Assembly: GCA_050944915.1 (NCBI GenBank)
Contig: JBMNRY010000005.1
Coordinates: 1-35,744, forward strand
Length of the DNA stretch: 35,744 bases
Origin: JBMNRY01 sp050944915
Lineage (GTDB): Bacteria; Bacillota; Limnochordia; JAAZLZ01
Direction: 5' to 3'
Of the stretch, positions 24,756 through 33,283 are shown one piece after another. The translations under genes were made by a program, and so were the position numbers. Within the stretch, counting starts at the first letter, position 1, and the number at the start of each line of letters is the position of its first letter. A model generated the notes under the pieces. The model did not search any database, had not been told where the DNA came from, and saw nothing but the letters and a program-made list of their open reading frames with translations.

Positions 24756-24821
24756 TCCTGGTGTCTGCGCACTCCTACATTCTAACACCGCAAGAATGGG
24801 CTGTCAAGCAAGACACCAGGA
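24756..24821. repeat. 11-bp inverted repeat flanking the str promoter
   Basis: The plus-strand arm 24756-24766 (TCCTGGTGTCT) is matched perfectly by its reverse complement at 24811-24821. The 44-bp interval holds the whole promoter: one arm is just upstream of -35, the other in the first nt of the transcript. It could be a paired operator, or fold as a long-range stem in read-through RNA from rpoC. Confidence 0.85.
24779..24807 (-). promoter_or_regulatory. Sigma-A promoter for the rplGB-str operon
   Basis: A perfect TTGACA (24802-24807), a 17-nt spacer and TAGAAT (24779-24784) with an upstream TG (extended -10) make a very strong promoter. Transcription would start near 24772, about 50 nt before rplGB. 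The same hexamers and spacing recur before rplM. Confidence 0.92.
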
Positions 24822-24828
24822 GCTTTAT

Positions 24829-27800
24829 TTAGTTAATTTCAACAGTCTCTACATCAGCCTTTTCCCCGTCATCGGCAGTCAAGGTTTCTTCGGTGGTGTA
24901 GACCTTAACATTGCGGTAACGGGACATACCCGTTCCGGCAGGGATCAATTTGCCGATGATGACGTTTTCCTTCAAGCCCAAGAGGGGGTCGTTTTTGCCT
25001 TTGATAGCAGCATCGGTCAGCACCCGGGTCGTCTCCTGGAAGGAAGCTGCCGACAGGAAGCTGTCGGTGGCTAAGGAAGCCTTAGTGATCCCCAGGAGGG
25101 CCGGTTTAGCCGTTGCTGGCTGGCCGCCTTCTTCCATGATCCGCTGGTTTTCATCTTCCAACTCGAAGACATCGACCATGCCTCCCGGCAGCAGATCGGT
25201 GTCGCCGGGGTCTTCGATTTTTACCTTGCGGCTCATCTGGCGCACCACGACTTCGATATGCTTGTCATTGATCTCCACCCCTTGGGAGCGGTAGACATCT
25301 TGGACCTCTTGGACCAGGTAGAGTTGAACGCCCCGCACGCCCTTAACCCGGAGGATATCATGGGGGTTAACAGGTCCTTCGGTGATTCGGTCGCCAATCT
25401 CCACCTGTTGACCGTTGCGGACCCGCAACCGGGCACCATAGGGGATATTATACGCCTTATCTTCCTCTTCCCCTTTAACGATGACCTTGCGAATCCCCTT
25501 GGATTCCACGATTTCAACAACACCATCGATATCGGTGATGATGGCCTGACCCTTTGGTTTGCGGGCTTCGAAAAGTTCCTCCACCCTGGGCAAACCGGCG
25601 GTGATATCTTCACCGGCCACACCACCGGTGTGGAAGGTTCTCATGGTCAACTGAGTACCTGGTTCACCGATAGATTGGGCAGCGATAATACCCACCGCTT
25701 CCCCGATTTCGACGAAACGCCCGGTGGCCAAGTTGCGGCCATAACAGTTAACACAAACCCCGTGGCGGGTGCGGCAGGTTAATACAGAACGAATCTTAAC
25801 CTGTTCAAGGCCGCATTCTTCAATGAGGGCCGCCGTTTCTTCATCGATGAGCTGATTGCGGTCGACAATCACTTCTCCCGTTTCGGGATGGACGATGGTT
25901 TCGGCAGCACAACGGCCGGCGATCCGTTCCCGCAAAGGTTCGATGATTTCTTCTAATCCACCGCTCACTTCTTTAATGGCCCCGACCAGAATGCCGTCCT
26001 CGGTACCACAGTCGATTTCCCTGACGATGACGTCTTGGGAAACGTCAACCAACCGCCGGGTTAAATACCCAGAGTCGGCGGTGCGCAAGGCGGTGTCGGC
26101 CAAGCCCTTCCGAGTGCCGTGGGTGGAAATGAAGTATTCCAATACCGTCAAGCCTTCCCGGAAGTTGGCTTTAATCGGGATTTCGATAGTTTTACCCGTG
26201 GGGTCTGTCACCAGGCCCCGCATCCCTGCCAACTGGCTTAGCTGGGATTCATTACCCCGAGCTCCAGAAATAGCCATCATATAAACAGGGTTGAAGGCAT
26301 CGAGGCCTTCGATCATGGCTTCCGTTACTTCCTGTTTCGTTTTCGTCCAGACATCGCAGATCCGCTGGTAGCGTTCCTCACTGGTGAGCAAACCCCGGCG
26401 GTGTTGCTGTTCAACGACTTCCACCTGTTGATCGGCTTCGGCTACTAAGGATTCCTTCACCTCAGGCACGGTGATATCGGTAATACCAACGGTAGTCCCC
26501 GATTGGGTAGCGTAGCGGAAACCGAGGTTTTTAATATCATCGAGGATCTCGGCTGTCCGGCTGTTACCGAACCTACGGAAGAGCCGGTCGACCAAACGAC
26601 CTAGTTCCTTCCTATCGACGACCTTGTTGTAAAAACCGATATCCTCGGGGATCACCTGGTTAAAGATAATCCGACCGACGGTAGTCTCCATGTAATCCCC
26701 TGCTGCCCGCCGGAATCTAATCTTCGCGTGGAGATCCACTTCCCCTTGTTCATAGGCCAAGATCAATTCATCGACGTTGCCAAAGGCTTTGCCTTCGCCT
26801 TTAGCCCCATCCTTAGCCATGGTCAAATAATAGATTCCGATGACCATATCTTGGGTGGGGGTCGTTACAGGACGACCACTGGCCGGCAAAAGAACGTTGT
26901 GGGAAGAAAGCATCAACAGCCGGGCTTCCGCTTGGGCTTCCGCCGATAGGGGGACGTGAACAGCCATTTGGTCGCCGTCGAAGTCGGCATTATAGGCAGC
27001 ACAGACCAAGGGATGGATTTGAATAGCTCGGCCTTCTACCAATACCGGTTCAAAAGCCTGGATCCCCAGCCGGTGCAGGGTCGGTGCCCGGTTAAGCAAG
27101 ACAGGATGTTCCTTAATGACCTCTTCCAAAACATCCCAGACCTCGTGCCGAACCCGTTCCACCATGCGCTTGGCACTCTTGATGTTATGGGCAAAGCCTT
27201 TTTCCACCAAGCGTTTCATCACAAAGGGTTTGAAGAGTTCCAAGGCCATTTCCTTGGGTAACCCACACTGGTGTAATTTCAACTCCGGCCCGACGACGAT
27301 GACTGAACGGCCCGAGTAGTCGACCCGCTTCCCTAACAAGTTCTGGCGGAAGCGTCCCTGTTTACCCTTCAACATATCGCTGAGGGATTTCAAGGGCCTG
27401 TTGCCCGGTCCTGTGACAGGACGGCCTCGGCGCCCGTTATCGATGAGGGCATCGACGGCTTCCTGCAACATCCGCTTTTCATTACGAACGATGATATCGG
27501 GAGCACCCAATTCTAAAAGCCGCTTCAACCGGTTATTTCGGTTGATCACCCGTCGGTATAAATCATTAAGGTCGGAGGTAGCAAAGCGACCACCATCCAG
27601 TTGGACCATGGGCCGCAACTCCGGCGGGATGACGGGGATGACATCTAAAATCATCCATTCGGGGCGGTTGCCCGATTTGCGAAAGGCCTCTGTGACCTCC
27701 AGCCGCCGCAAGGCCCGTACCCGACGCTGACCGGTGGAATCCTGAATCTCCTTGCGCAGCTCTTCAGCCATCTCATCGAGGTCGATCTTTTCCAAGAGTT

Positions 27801-28329
27801 CCTTGACGGCTTCGGCGCCCATGCCGGCCCGAAAACCATCACCATATTTCTCCCGATACTCCCTATGTTCCGCTTCAGTAAGGAGTTGTTTATAAACCAG
27901 GGGAGTGTCGCCCGCATCGATGACCACATAAGAAGCGAAATAAAGAACCCGCTCTAAAGTCCGAGGCGACATATCAAGTAACAGCCCCATACGGCTGGGA
28001 ATTCCTTTAAAATACCAAATGTGGGAAACGGGAGCCGCTAGTTCAATATGGCCCATCCGCTCCCGACGGACCTTGGCTCTGGTTACCTCTACACCACAAC
28101 GGTCACAAACGATTCCCTTGTAACGAACCCGTTTGTATTTACCACAGTGGCATTCCCAGTCCCGGGTCGGTCCGAAGATCTTTTCACAGAAAAGACCTTC
28201 CCGCTCCGGTTTCAACGTCCGATAGTTAATTGTCTCCGGCTTCTTGACTTCCCCACTGGACCAAGCCCGAATTTGCTCTGGTGAAGCCAAACCAATACGA
28301 ATTCGGTCGAAGTTATTCACGTCCATCAA
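24829..28329 (-). CDS. rpoC: RNA polymerase beta' subunit
   Basis: Beta' holds the catalytic magnesium and the DNA clamp of RNA polymerase. The 1166-residue product has the N-terminal zinc site Cys60, Cys62, Cys75, Cys78, the catalytic NADFDGDQMAVHVP motif, the bridge helix region SARGNESQ-like ISGARGNESQLSQLAGMRGL, a second cysteine cluster (DCGTEDG and CRTRHGVCVNCYGR), and EAVGIIAAQSIGEPGTQLTM. The start is TTG at 28329, directly followed by ATG; either may serve. Length is within the short Firmicutes range (no large insertion). It follows rpoB by 47 nt. Confidence 0.99.
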   Translation of the reverse strand: MMDVNNFDRIRIGLASPEQIRAWSSGEVKKPETINYRTLKPEREGLFCEKIFGPTRDWECHCGKYKRVRYKGIVCDRCGVEVTRAKVRRERMGHIELAAPVSHIWYFKGIPSRMGLLLDMSPRTLERVLYFASYVVIDAGDTPLVYKQLLTEAEHREYREKYGDGFRAGMGAEAVKELLEKIDLDEMAEELRKEIQDSTGQRRVRALRRLEVTEAFRKSGNRPEWMILDVIPVIPPELRPMVQLDGGRFATSDLNDLYRRVINRNNRLKRLLELGAPDIIVRNEKRMLQEAVDALIDNGRRGRPVTGPGNRPLKSLSDMLKGKQGRFRQNLLGKRVDYSGRSVIVVGPELKLHQCGLPKEMALELFKPFVMKRLVEKGFAHNIKSAKRMVERVRHEVWDVLEEVIKEHPVLLNRAPTLHRLGIQAFEPVLVEGRAIQIHPLVCAAYNADFDGDQMAVHVPLSAEAQAEARLLMLSSHNVLLPASGRPVTTPTQDMVIGIYYLTMAKDGAKGEGKAFGNVDELILAYEQGEVDLHAKIRFRRAAGDYMETTVGRIIFNQVIPEDIGFYNKVVDRKELGRLVDRLFRRFGNSRTAEILDDIKNLGFRYATQSGTTVGITDITVPEVKESLVAEADQQVEVVEQQHRRGLLTSEERYQRICDVWTKTKQEVTEAMIEGLDAFNPVYMMAISGARGNESQLSQLAGMRGLVTDPTGKTIEIPIKANFREGLTVLEYFISTHGTRKGLADTALRTADSGYLTRRLVDVSQDVIVREIDCGTEDGILVGAIKEVSGGLEEIIEPLRERIAGRCAAETIVHPETGEVIVDRNQLIDEETAALIEECGLEQVKIRSVLTCRTRHGVCVNCYGRNLATGRFVEIGEAVGIIAAQSIGEPGTQLTMRTFHTGGVAGEDITAGLPRVEELFEARKPKGQAIITDIDGVVEIVESKGIRKVIVKGEEEDKAYNIPYGARLRVRNGQQVEIGDRITEGPVNPHDILRVKGVRGVQLYLVQEVQDVYRSQGVEINDKHIEVVVRQMSRKVKIEDPGDTDLLPGGMVDVFELEDENQRIMEEGGQPATAKPALLGITKASLATDSFLSAASFQETTRVLTDAAIKGKNDPLLGLKENVIIGKLIPAGTGMSRYRNVKVYTTEETLTADDGEKADVETVEIN

Positions 28330-28376
28330 GGACCGCTCCCCCTTTTTCCCGTATTAGGGTCAAAGCCACCTTATCC

Positions 28377-31300
28377 CTAATCATCCTCTGCCTCGTCCCC
28401 ATCATCCTCATCATCGCTATAGCTTGGGGAGGCGTCCGCCGATTCTTCAGTATCATCCCGGAGGTGGATATCGATGCCCAGCTCCCTGGCCATTTCGCTG
28501 ATATCTTCTTCCGGTTCCATGATTTCGATCTCATCGGCCTCTTCCGACAGGACCCGCACATCCAAAGATAAGCTCTGCAGCTCTTTAATCAACACCTTAA
28601 AGGATTCGGGTACACCTGGTTCGGGAATGTTTTCTCCTTTAACGATGGCTTCGTAGGTTTTCACCCGACCGACCACATCATCGGATTTAACCGTCAGCAG
28701 TTCCTGCAAAGTATAGGCAGCTCCGTAAGCCTCCAAAGCCCAGACCTCCATTTCCCCAAACCGCTGACCGCCAAACTGGGCTTTCCCGCCCAAGGGCTGT
28801 TGGGTGACCAGGGAATAGGGACCGGTGGAACGGGCATGGATTTTATCATCAACCAAATGGACTAGTTTCAACATATAGATATAGCCTACCGTCACCGGTT
28901 CATCGAAGGGCAATCCCGTGCGGCCATCCCGCAGTAGAGTCTTACCGCTACCAGGGAGGCCCGCCTTTTCCAAGGTCTCCAAGACCTCGCCTTCGGTGGC
29001 ACCGTCGAAAACCGGTGTAGCCATATGCAACCCTAAGGCCTTGGCCGCCCACCCGAGGTGGGTTTCCAACACCTGCCCGATGTTCATCCGGGAGGGTACT
29101 CCCAAGGGATTGAGGACGATTTCGATGGGCGTCCCGTCGGGCAGATAGGGCATATCTTCTTCGGGGAGGATCTTGGCGATGACACCTTTGTTGCCGTGGC
29201 GTCCGGCCATTTTATCCCCTTCCGATATCTTCCGTTTTTGAGCGATATAAACCCGGACTAATTTATTAACTCCAGGGGAGAGTTCATCCCCCTGTTCTCG
29301 GTTGAAGATCTTAACATCGACGACGATGCCCCCTTCGCCGTGGGGCACCCGCAAGGATGTATCCCGTACTTCCCGGGCTTTTTCACCGAAAATGGCCCGC
29401 AGCAACCGCTCTTCCGCTGTTAATTCCGTTTCCCCCTTGGGGGTCACCTTGCCGACGAGGATATCCCCTGGTCGGACTTCGGCACCGATGCGGATGATGC
29501 CCCGCTCATCGAGATCCTTTAAGACGTCTTCCCCCACATTGGGGATGTCCCTGGTGATCTCTTCGGGCCCCAGTTTGGTATCCCGGGCTTGACATTCATA
29601 TTCTTCGATATGGATCGATGTAAAGACATCGTCCTTGACCAATCGCTCACTAAGGAGGATGGCATCTTCGTAGTTATAGCCTTCCCAAGGCATAAAGGCT
29701 ACTAGGACGTTGCGGCCTAGAGCTAACTCCCCATTATCCGTCGATGGTCCGTCAGCCAGGAGGGTGCCTTTCTCCACCCGGTCACCCCGCCTAATGCGAG
29801 GTTTTTGATTGATACATGTTCCCTGGTTGGAGCGGACAAACTTATGGAGACGATAGATATCCTTCCCACCGTCATCCCTAGCGACGACGATCTCGTCGGC
29901 GGAAACCCGCTCCACCACACCAGGGTTGCGGGCCAGGACGACGACACCGGAATCGATAGCCGCTTTATACTCCATACCGGTGCCTACCAAAGGAGCCTCG
30001 GCCCGAAGTAGGGGCACCGCCTGGCGCTGCATGTTGGCCCCCATCAAGGCCCGACTGGCGTCATCGTTTTCCAGGAAGGGGATCAAGGCGGTGGCAATAC
30101 TCACAATCTGTTTCGGTGAGACATCGATAAAGTCCACCTGATCCACGGGAACCATCATGATCTGGTCTTTATAGCGGGCTATACCCCTGTTGTTGAGAAA
30201 TCTTCCTTCCTCATCGAGGGGGGCGTTAGCCTGGGCGATAACGTAATTGTCTTCTTCATCGGCGGTCAAATAGACGATTTCCTCGGTTACCCGGCCATCG
30301 ACCACCCGACGATAGGGAGTTTCAATAAAACCATACTCGTTAATCCGGGCATAGGTACATAGAGAACCGATTAACCCGATGTTCGGTCCTTCCGGTGTCT
30401 CAATGGGACACATGCGACCGTAGTGGGAATGGTGAACGTCCCGCACTTCAAAGCCAGCCCGCTCCCGACTCAAGCCCCCGGGGCCCAAGGCGCTTAAGCG
30501 CCGCTTATGGGTGAGCTCCGCCAAGGGGTTAGTCTGGTCCATAAACTGAGACAGCTGGCTGGAACCGAAAAATTCCTTAATGGCCGCCACTACCGGGCGA
30601 ATATTGATCAAGCCCTGGGGAGTGATGATATCCACATCTTGAATGGTCATCCGCTCCCGCACGACCCGTTCCATCCGGGACAAACCGATCCGGAATTGGT
30701 TTTGGAGCAACTCGCCGACGGCTTTTAGCCGCCGATTGCCCAGGTGATCGATATCATCGATTTCACCGACACCAGCCATGAGATTGCTAATATAATTAAC
30801 GGTTGCCACCACATCCTGCCGATTGATGGTCCGCTCTTCGCAACGTTCGTTGGCCAGGACCTTGATGATCTGTTCACCATCCCGGCCCCGCAGCCAGACT
30901 TCCTTTAAGCCTGCATTTTCCAAACGGGAAATCAACCGTCGATCGACCCTGCTACCGGCAGCAGCTAGAATTTCCCCCGTCTCCGGATCGACCAAAGGCT
31001 CGGCTAAGACTTGACCGACGACCCGTTCATGGAGGCGCAACTTCTTGTTGAGTTTATAGCGTCCAACAGCAGCCAAATCATAGCGCTTCGGATCATAAAA
31101 CAAAGTTTCAAAGAGTGCCCGGGCGCTGTCCCCCGTGGGAGGTTCCCCCGGCCGTAGCCGTTTATAAATTTCAATCAGGGCTTCTTCTTCCGTTTCACAA
31201 TTGTCCCGATCGAGAGTATTGCGCAGGATGAGATCATCGCCGTAAACGTCCATGATCTTGTGGTCTGTTCCTAAGCCCATGGCCCGCAGCAAAACCGTCG

Positions 31301-31868
31301 CCGGCAGTTTCCTCGTCCTGTCTACCCGAACATAGATCACATCGTTGGCATCGGTTTCGAACTCCAACCAAGCACCCCGATTGGGTATGATGCTGGCCTT
31401 ATAAAGAAACTTGCCGCTGCTATCCCTCTCCCGGCTGAAATAGACCCCTGGAGAGCGGACCAATTGGCTGACGATGACCCGTTCGGCACCGTTAATAATG
31501 AAGGTTCCCTGTTCGGTCATCAGGGGGAAATCACCCATGAAGACCTCTTGTTCCTTGACTTCTCCCGTTTCTTTGTTGATCAAACGGACCCGCACCTTCA
31601 GCGGAGCCGCATAAGTAACATCCCGATCCTTACATTCATCTACATCATACTTGGGTTCACCTAATGAATAGTCAATGAATTCGAGGACCAGGTTGCCGGT
31701 GAAATCCTGGATAGGCGAAATATCCTCAAACATCTCCTGGATACCCTCGTTGAGGAACCAATCATATGATCGACGCTGTAACTCGATCAGGTCCGGCATG
31801 TCCAAAACTTCTTTGATCTTGCCGAAACTATGTCTTGTTCTCTTTCCCATCTCCAAAACCGCGGCCAC
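28377..31868 (-). CDS. rpoB: RNA polymerase beta subunit
   Basis: Beta forms half of the active-site cleft and the rifampicin pocket. The 1163-residue product has the rifampicin region GSSQLSQFMDQTNPLAELTH followed by KRRLSALGPGG, in which the usual resistance positions (Asp, His, Ser) are wild type. Further motifs are CPIETPEGPNIGLIGSLCTY, AGRHGNKGVIAKILPEEDMP and GGKAQFGGQRFGEMEVWALE. The C-terminal tail is strongly acidic (DDEDDGDEAEDD). GTG at 31868, after GAGGGGTGAC, is preferred; an ATG six codons later has its GGAG too close. It has its own promoter and a 235-nt leader. Confidence 0.99.
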   Translation of the reverse strand: MAAVLEMGKRTRHSFGKIKEVLDMPDLIELQRRSYDWFLNEGIQEMFEDISPIQDFTGNLVLEFIDYSLGEPKYDVDECKDRDVTYAAPLKVRVRLINKETGEVKEQEVFMGDFPLMTEQGTFIINGAERVIVSQLVRSPGVYFSRERDSSGKFLYKASIIPNRGAWLEFETDANDVIYVRVDRTRKLPATVLLRAMGLGTDHKIMDVYGDDLILRNTLDRDNCETEEEALIEIYKRLRPGEPPTGDSARALFETLFYDPKRYDLAAVGRYKLNKKLRLHERVVGQVLAEPLVDPETGEILAAAGSRVDRRLISRLENAGLKEVWLRGRDGEQIIKVLANERCEERTINRQDVVATVNYISNLMAGVGEIDDIDHLGNRRLKAVGELLQNQFRIGLSRMERVVRERMTIQDVDIITPQGLINIRPVVAAIKEFFGSSQLSQFMDQTNPLAELTHKRRLSALGPGGLSRERAGFEVRDVHHSHYGRMCPIETPEGPNIGLIGSLCTYARINEYGFIETPYRRVVDGRVTEEIVYLTADEEDNYVIAQANAPLDEEGRFLNNRGIARYKDQIMMVPVDQVDFIDVSPKQIVSIATALIPFLENDDASRALMGANMQRQAVPLLRAEAPLVGTGMEYKAAIDSGVVVLARNPGVVERVSADEIVVARDDGGKDIYRLHKFVRSNQGTCINQKPRIRRGDRVEKGTLLADGPSTDNGELALGRNVLVAFMPWEGYNYEDAILLSERLVKDDVFTSIHIEEYECQARDTKLGPEEITRDIPNVGEDVLKDLDERGIIRIGAEVRPGDILVGKVTPKGETELTAEERLLRAIFGEKAREVRDTSLRVPHGEGGIVVDVKIFNREQGDELSPGVNKLVRVYIAQKRKISEGDKMAGRHGNKGVIAKILPEEDMPYLPDGTPIEIVLNPLGVPSRMNIGQVLETHLGWAAKALGLHMATPVFDGATEGEVLETLEKAGLPGSGKTLLRDGRTGLPFDEPVTVGYIYMLKLVHLVDDKIHARSTGPYSLVTQQPLGGKAQFGGQRFGEMEVWALEAYGAAYTLQELLTVKSDDVVGRVKTYEAIVKGENIPEPGVPESFKVLIKELQSLSLDVRVLSEEADEIEIMEPEEDISEMARELGIDIHLRDDTEESADASPSYSDDEDDGDEAEDD

Positions 31869-31932
31869 CCGGCGTCACCCCTCAATCCAGTTTCCTAGTT
31901 ACCGCTTTTCAAAACCTGGTTAACAAGACGAA

Positions 31933-31971
31933 AAGCAAGGCCTACAAGAGCCTCTCCTATAAGCCTCGCTT
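31933..31971 (-). terminator. Terminator-like hairpin in the rpoB leader (attenuator candidate)
   Basis: In minus-strand RNA, 31954-31971 pairs without a gap to 31933-31950: 18 bp (extendable by two G-U) with the loop AGG. Five of the 18 pairs are G-U, which would be A-C mismatches on the opposite strand, so the fold fits the rpoB transcript. It is followed by an imperfect U-rich tract (UUUU at the base, then CGUCUUGUU). It ends 62 nt before the rpoB start, suggesting attenuation or an RNase III site. Confidence 0.7.
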
Positions 31972-32039
31972 CCAACATTATCCAACCTACGAGGTAATAC
32001 TACACATATATTATTTATCCGATAAATGACTTTTATGCC

Positions 32040-32080
32040 CTTGTTTGTTAAACAAGCGCTGTTGTCTACGATGAACGCTT
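32040..32080 (-). promoter_or_regulatory. Two mutually exclusive helices in the rpoB leader
   Basis: Helix A pairs 32074-32080 with 32054-32060 (7 bp, one G-U). Helix B pairs 32051-32056 with 32040-32045 (6 bp). They share 32054-32056, so both cannot be complete at once. They lie in the first 65 nt of the transcript. A switch role is inference. Confidence 0.45.
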
Positions 32081-32109
32081 CCTTTCGCGCATAGTCCTCG
32101 TACTATAAT

Positions 32110-32138
32110 AGAATACCATGCGGTCGGAAACCTGTCAA
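32110..32138 (-). promoter_or_regulatory. Sigma-A promoter for rpoB-rpoC
   Basis: A perfect TTGACA (32133-32138) is followed after 17 nt by TATTCT (32110-32115), with TGG just upstream giving an extended -10. Transcription would start near 32103, leaving a leader of about 235 nt. It allows RNA polymerase genes to be controlled apart from rplJ-rplL. Confidence 0.88.
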
Positions 32139-32164
32139 CAAAATATTTCCAATAAATTTTTGAT

Positions 32165-32182
32165 GGGGAGGTTGCCCTCCCC
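32165..32182 (-). promoter_or_regulatory. GNRA hairpin after rplL
   Basis: A perfect 7-bp GGGGAGG/CCUCCCC stem is capped by GCAA, a stable GNRA tetraloop, 8 nt after the rplL stop. What follows is A-rich rather than U-rich, so it is not a canonical terminator. It may protect the 3' end of rplJ-rplL mRNA or weaken read-through. Confidence 0.6.
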
Positions 32183-32189
32183 CAGGTAG

Positions 32190-32564
32190 TTACTTAACTT
32201 CGACGAGTCCGCCGACTTCTTCGATTTTGTTCTTAATTTCTTCTGCTTCTTCCTTGCTGATGCCTTCTTTAATGGCCTTCGGTGCCGAGTCAACCAGCTC
32301 TTTGGCTTCCTTTAGGCCGAGCCCGGTGATTTCCCGGACCACTTTGATGACCTGGATCTTCTTATCACCAGGGGAGTTGAGAACAACGTCGAATTCCGTT
32401 TGTTCTTCAGCAGCTTCAGCAGCGGCACCAGCGGCGGGAACAGCGGCTACGGCCATCGGTGCAGCAGCGCTAACACCGAATTTTTCTTCCATGGCCTTAA
32501 CCAGTTCCGATAGTTCTAAAACAGTCATTTTCTCAATAGCTTCTAAGATTTCTTCTCTCGTCAT
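32190..32564 (-). CDS. rplL: Large ribosomal subunit protein L7/L12
   Basis: L7/L12 (bL12) forms the multi-copy stalk that recruits GTPase factors. The 124-residue product has the N-terminal dimerisation part MTREEILEAIEKMTVLELSE, the alanine-rich hinge (about residues 37-55) and the C-terminal VIKVVREITGLGLKEAKELV, ending GGLVEVK. ATG at 32564 follows GAGGAGGTAA. It lies 28 nt after rplJ; both are under the L10 leader. Confidence 0.99.
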   Translation of the reverse strand: MTREEILEAIEKMTVLELSELVKAMEEKFGVSAAAPMAVAAVPAAGAAAEAAEEQTEFDVVLNSPGDKKIQVIKVVREITGLGLKEAKELVDSAPKAIKEGISKEEAEEIKNKIEEVGGLVEVK

Positions 32565-32592
32565 CTTATTTACCTCCTCGATTTAGGGGGTC

Positions 32593-33120
32593 TTACGCCC
32601 CGGCCTCTTCTTTTTGGCGACGTACCGCATCAAGAGCATAAACCACATTGCGAATGGTACCCGCTAAGACGTTTACAAAACCACTGATGGGTGCCTGCAT
32701 GGTGCCCACAACTTGGCCCAAGAGGACCTCCCGTGGGGGTAGATCTGCTAAAGCTTGCACCCCATCGGCATTGATGATGCTCCCCTCGAGGATCCCCGCT
32801 TTAATCTTTAGGATCTTGCTTTCCTTGGCAAAATCGGAAAGGACCTTCGCCGGAGCCACCGGATCTTCATAGGCAAAGGCGATAGCCGTCGGTCCCGCCA
32901 AATGTTCCTCTAGTTCGGGGAAGCCAGCTTCCTTGGCCGCGATGGTCGTGAGGGTGTTTTTCACAACCTTGTATTCCGCACCGGACTCCCGGAGCCGGCG
33001 GCGCAATTCACTGATGCTTTTTACAGTTAAGCCTCGATAATCGGTGACGATGGCACTGCTGGCCCTAGTCATCTTATCGACGATCTCTTCTACTGCCGCT
33101 TTCTTCTTCGGTCTGACCAA
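32593..33120 (-). CDS. rplJ: Large ribosomal subunit protein L10
   Basis: L10 (uL10) anchors the L7/L12 stalk and, as L10(L12)4, regulates its own mRNA. The 175-residue product has VRPKKKAAVEEIVDKM, SAIVTDYRGLTVKSISELRR, then EYKVVKNTLTTIAAKEAG and LADLPPREVLLGQVVGTMQA, and ends RRQKEEAGA. The frame is open 26 codons further, but those codons lie within the leader terminator. TTG at 33120, 8 nt after GGAGGAGGTG, is the start. Confidence 0.97.
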   Translation of the reverse strand: MVRPKKKAAVEEIVDKMTRASSAIVTDYRGLTVKSISELRRRLRESGAEYKVVKNTLTTIAAKEAGFPELEEHLAGPTAIAFAYEDPVAPAKVLSDFAKESKILKIKAGILEGSIINADGVQALADLPPREVLLGQVVGTMQAPISGFVNVLAGTIRNVVYALDAVRRQKEEAGA

Positions 33121-33146
33121 TCTTCCGTCACCTCCTCCCCGGATAT

Positions 33147-33179
33147 AAAAAAGGGCCCCCGTAGACGCGCGCGGAGACC
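33147..33179 (-). terminator. Attenuator terminator in the L10 leader
   Basis: GGUCUCCG (33172-33179) pairs with CGGGGGCC (33154-33161), 8 bp with two G-U, followed by C and a run of six U (33147-33152). It shares bases 33159-33161 with the leader's long-range helix, so the two folds compete. Its position just before rplJ fits transcription attenuation. Confidence 0.75.
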
Positions 33180-33256
33180 TGCCAGTTACACAGTTCACCT
33201 CGGCGGGCGGGATTCAACTCCCATTAAGGTTGCAACGAACCACCTGCTGTCTACGG
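33147..33256 (-). promoter_or_regulatory. L10 leader (rplJ-rplL attenuation control)
   Basis: The leader lies between rplA and rplJ. CCGUAGAC (33249-33256) pairs perfectly with GUCUACGG (33159-33166), closing a domain that contains the AGCAGGUGG and CGAGGUGAAC segments. The 3' side overlaps the terminator at 33147-33179. This is the architecture of the known Firmicutes L10 leader, where L10(L12)4 binding sets read-through into rplJ-rplL. The match is by recall of the motif, not by alignment. Confidence 0.85.
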
Positions 33257-33283
33257 TCTTTATGAAGTTTTCCTTTTTCTAGC

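Larger units (their letters stand above)
31869..32189 (-). other. 321-nt spacer between rplL and rpoB
   Basis: No gene is present. In transcription order it holds a GC-rich hairpin just after rplL, the rpoB promoter, two overlapping small helices, and an 18-bp terminator-like hairpin 65 nt before rpoB. These are listed separately. Bacillus subtilis has a methyltransferase gene (ybxB) at this place; none remains here. Confidence 0.8.

Noticed and set aside
32165..32182. Hairpin after rplL as an intrinsic terminator
   Set aside because: The stem is strong, but the RNA after it is A-rich with no U run.
33121..33198. N-terminal extension of L10 from 33198
   Set aside because: These bases form the L10 leader terminator and its U run; the TTG at 33120 has the ribosome-binding site.
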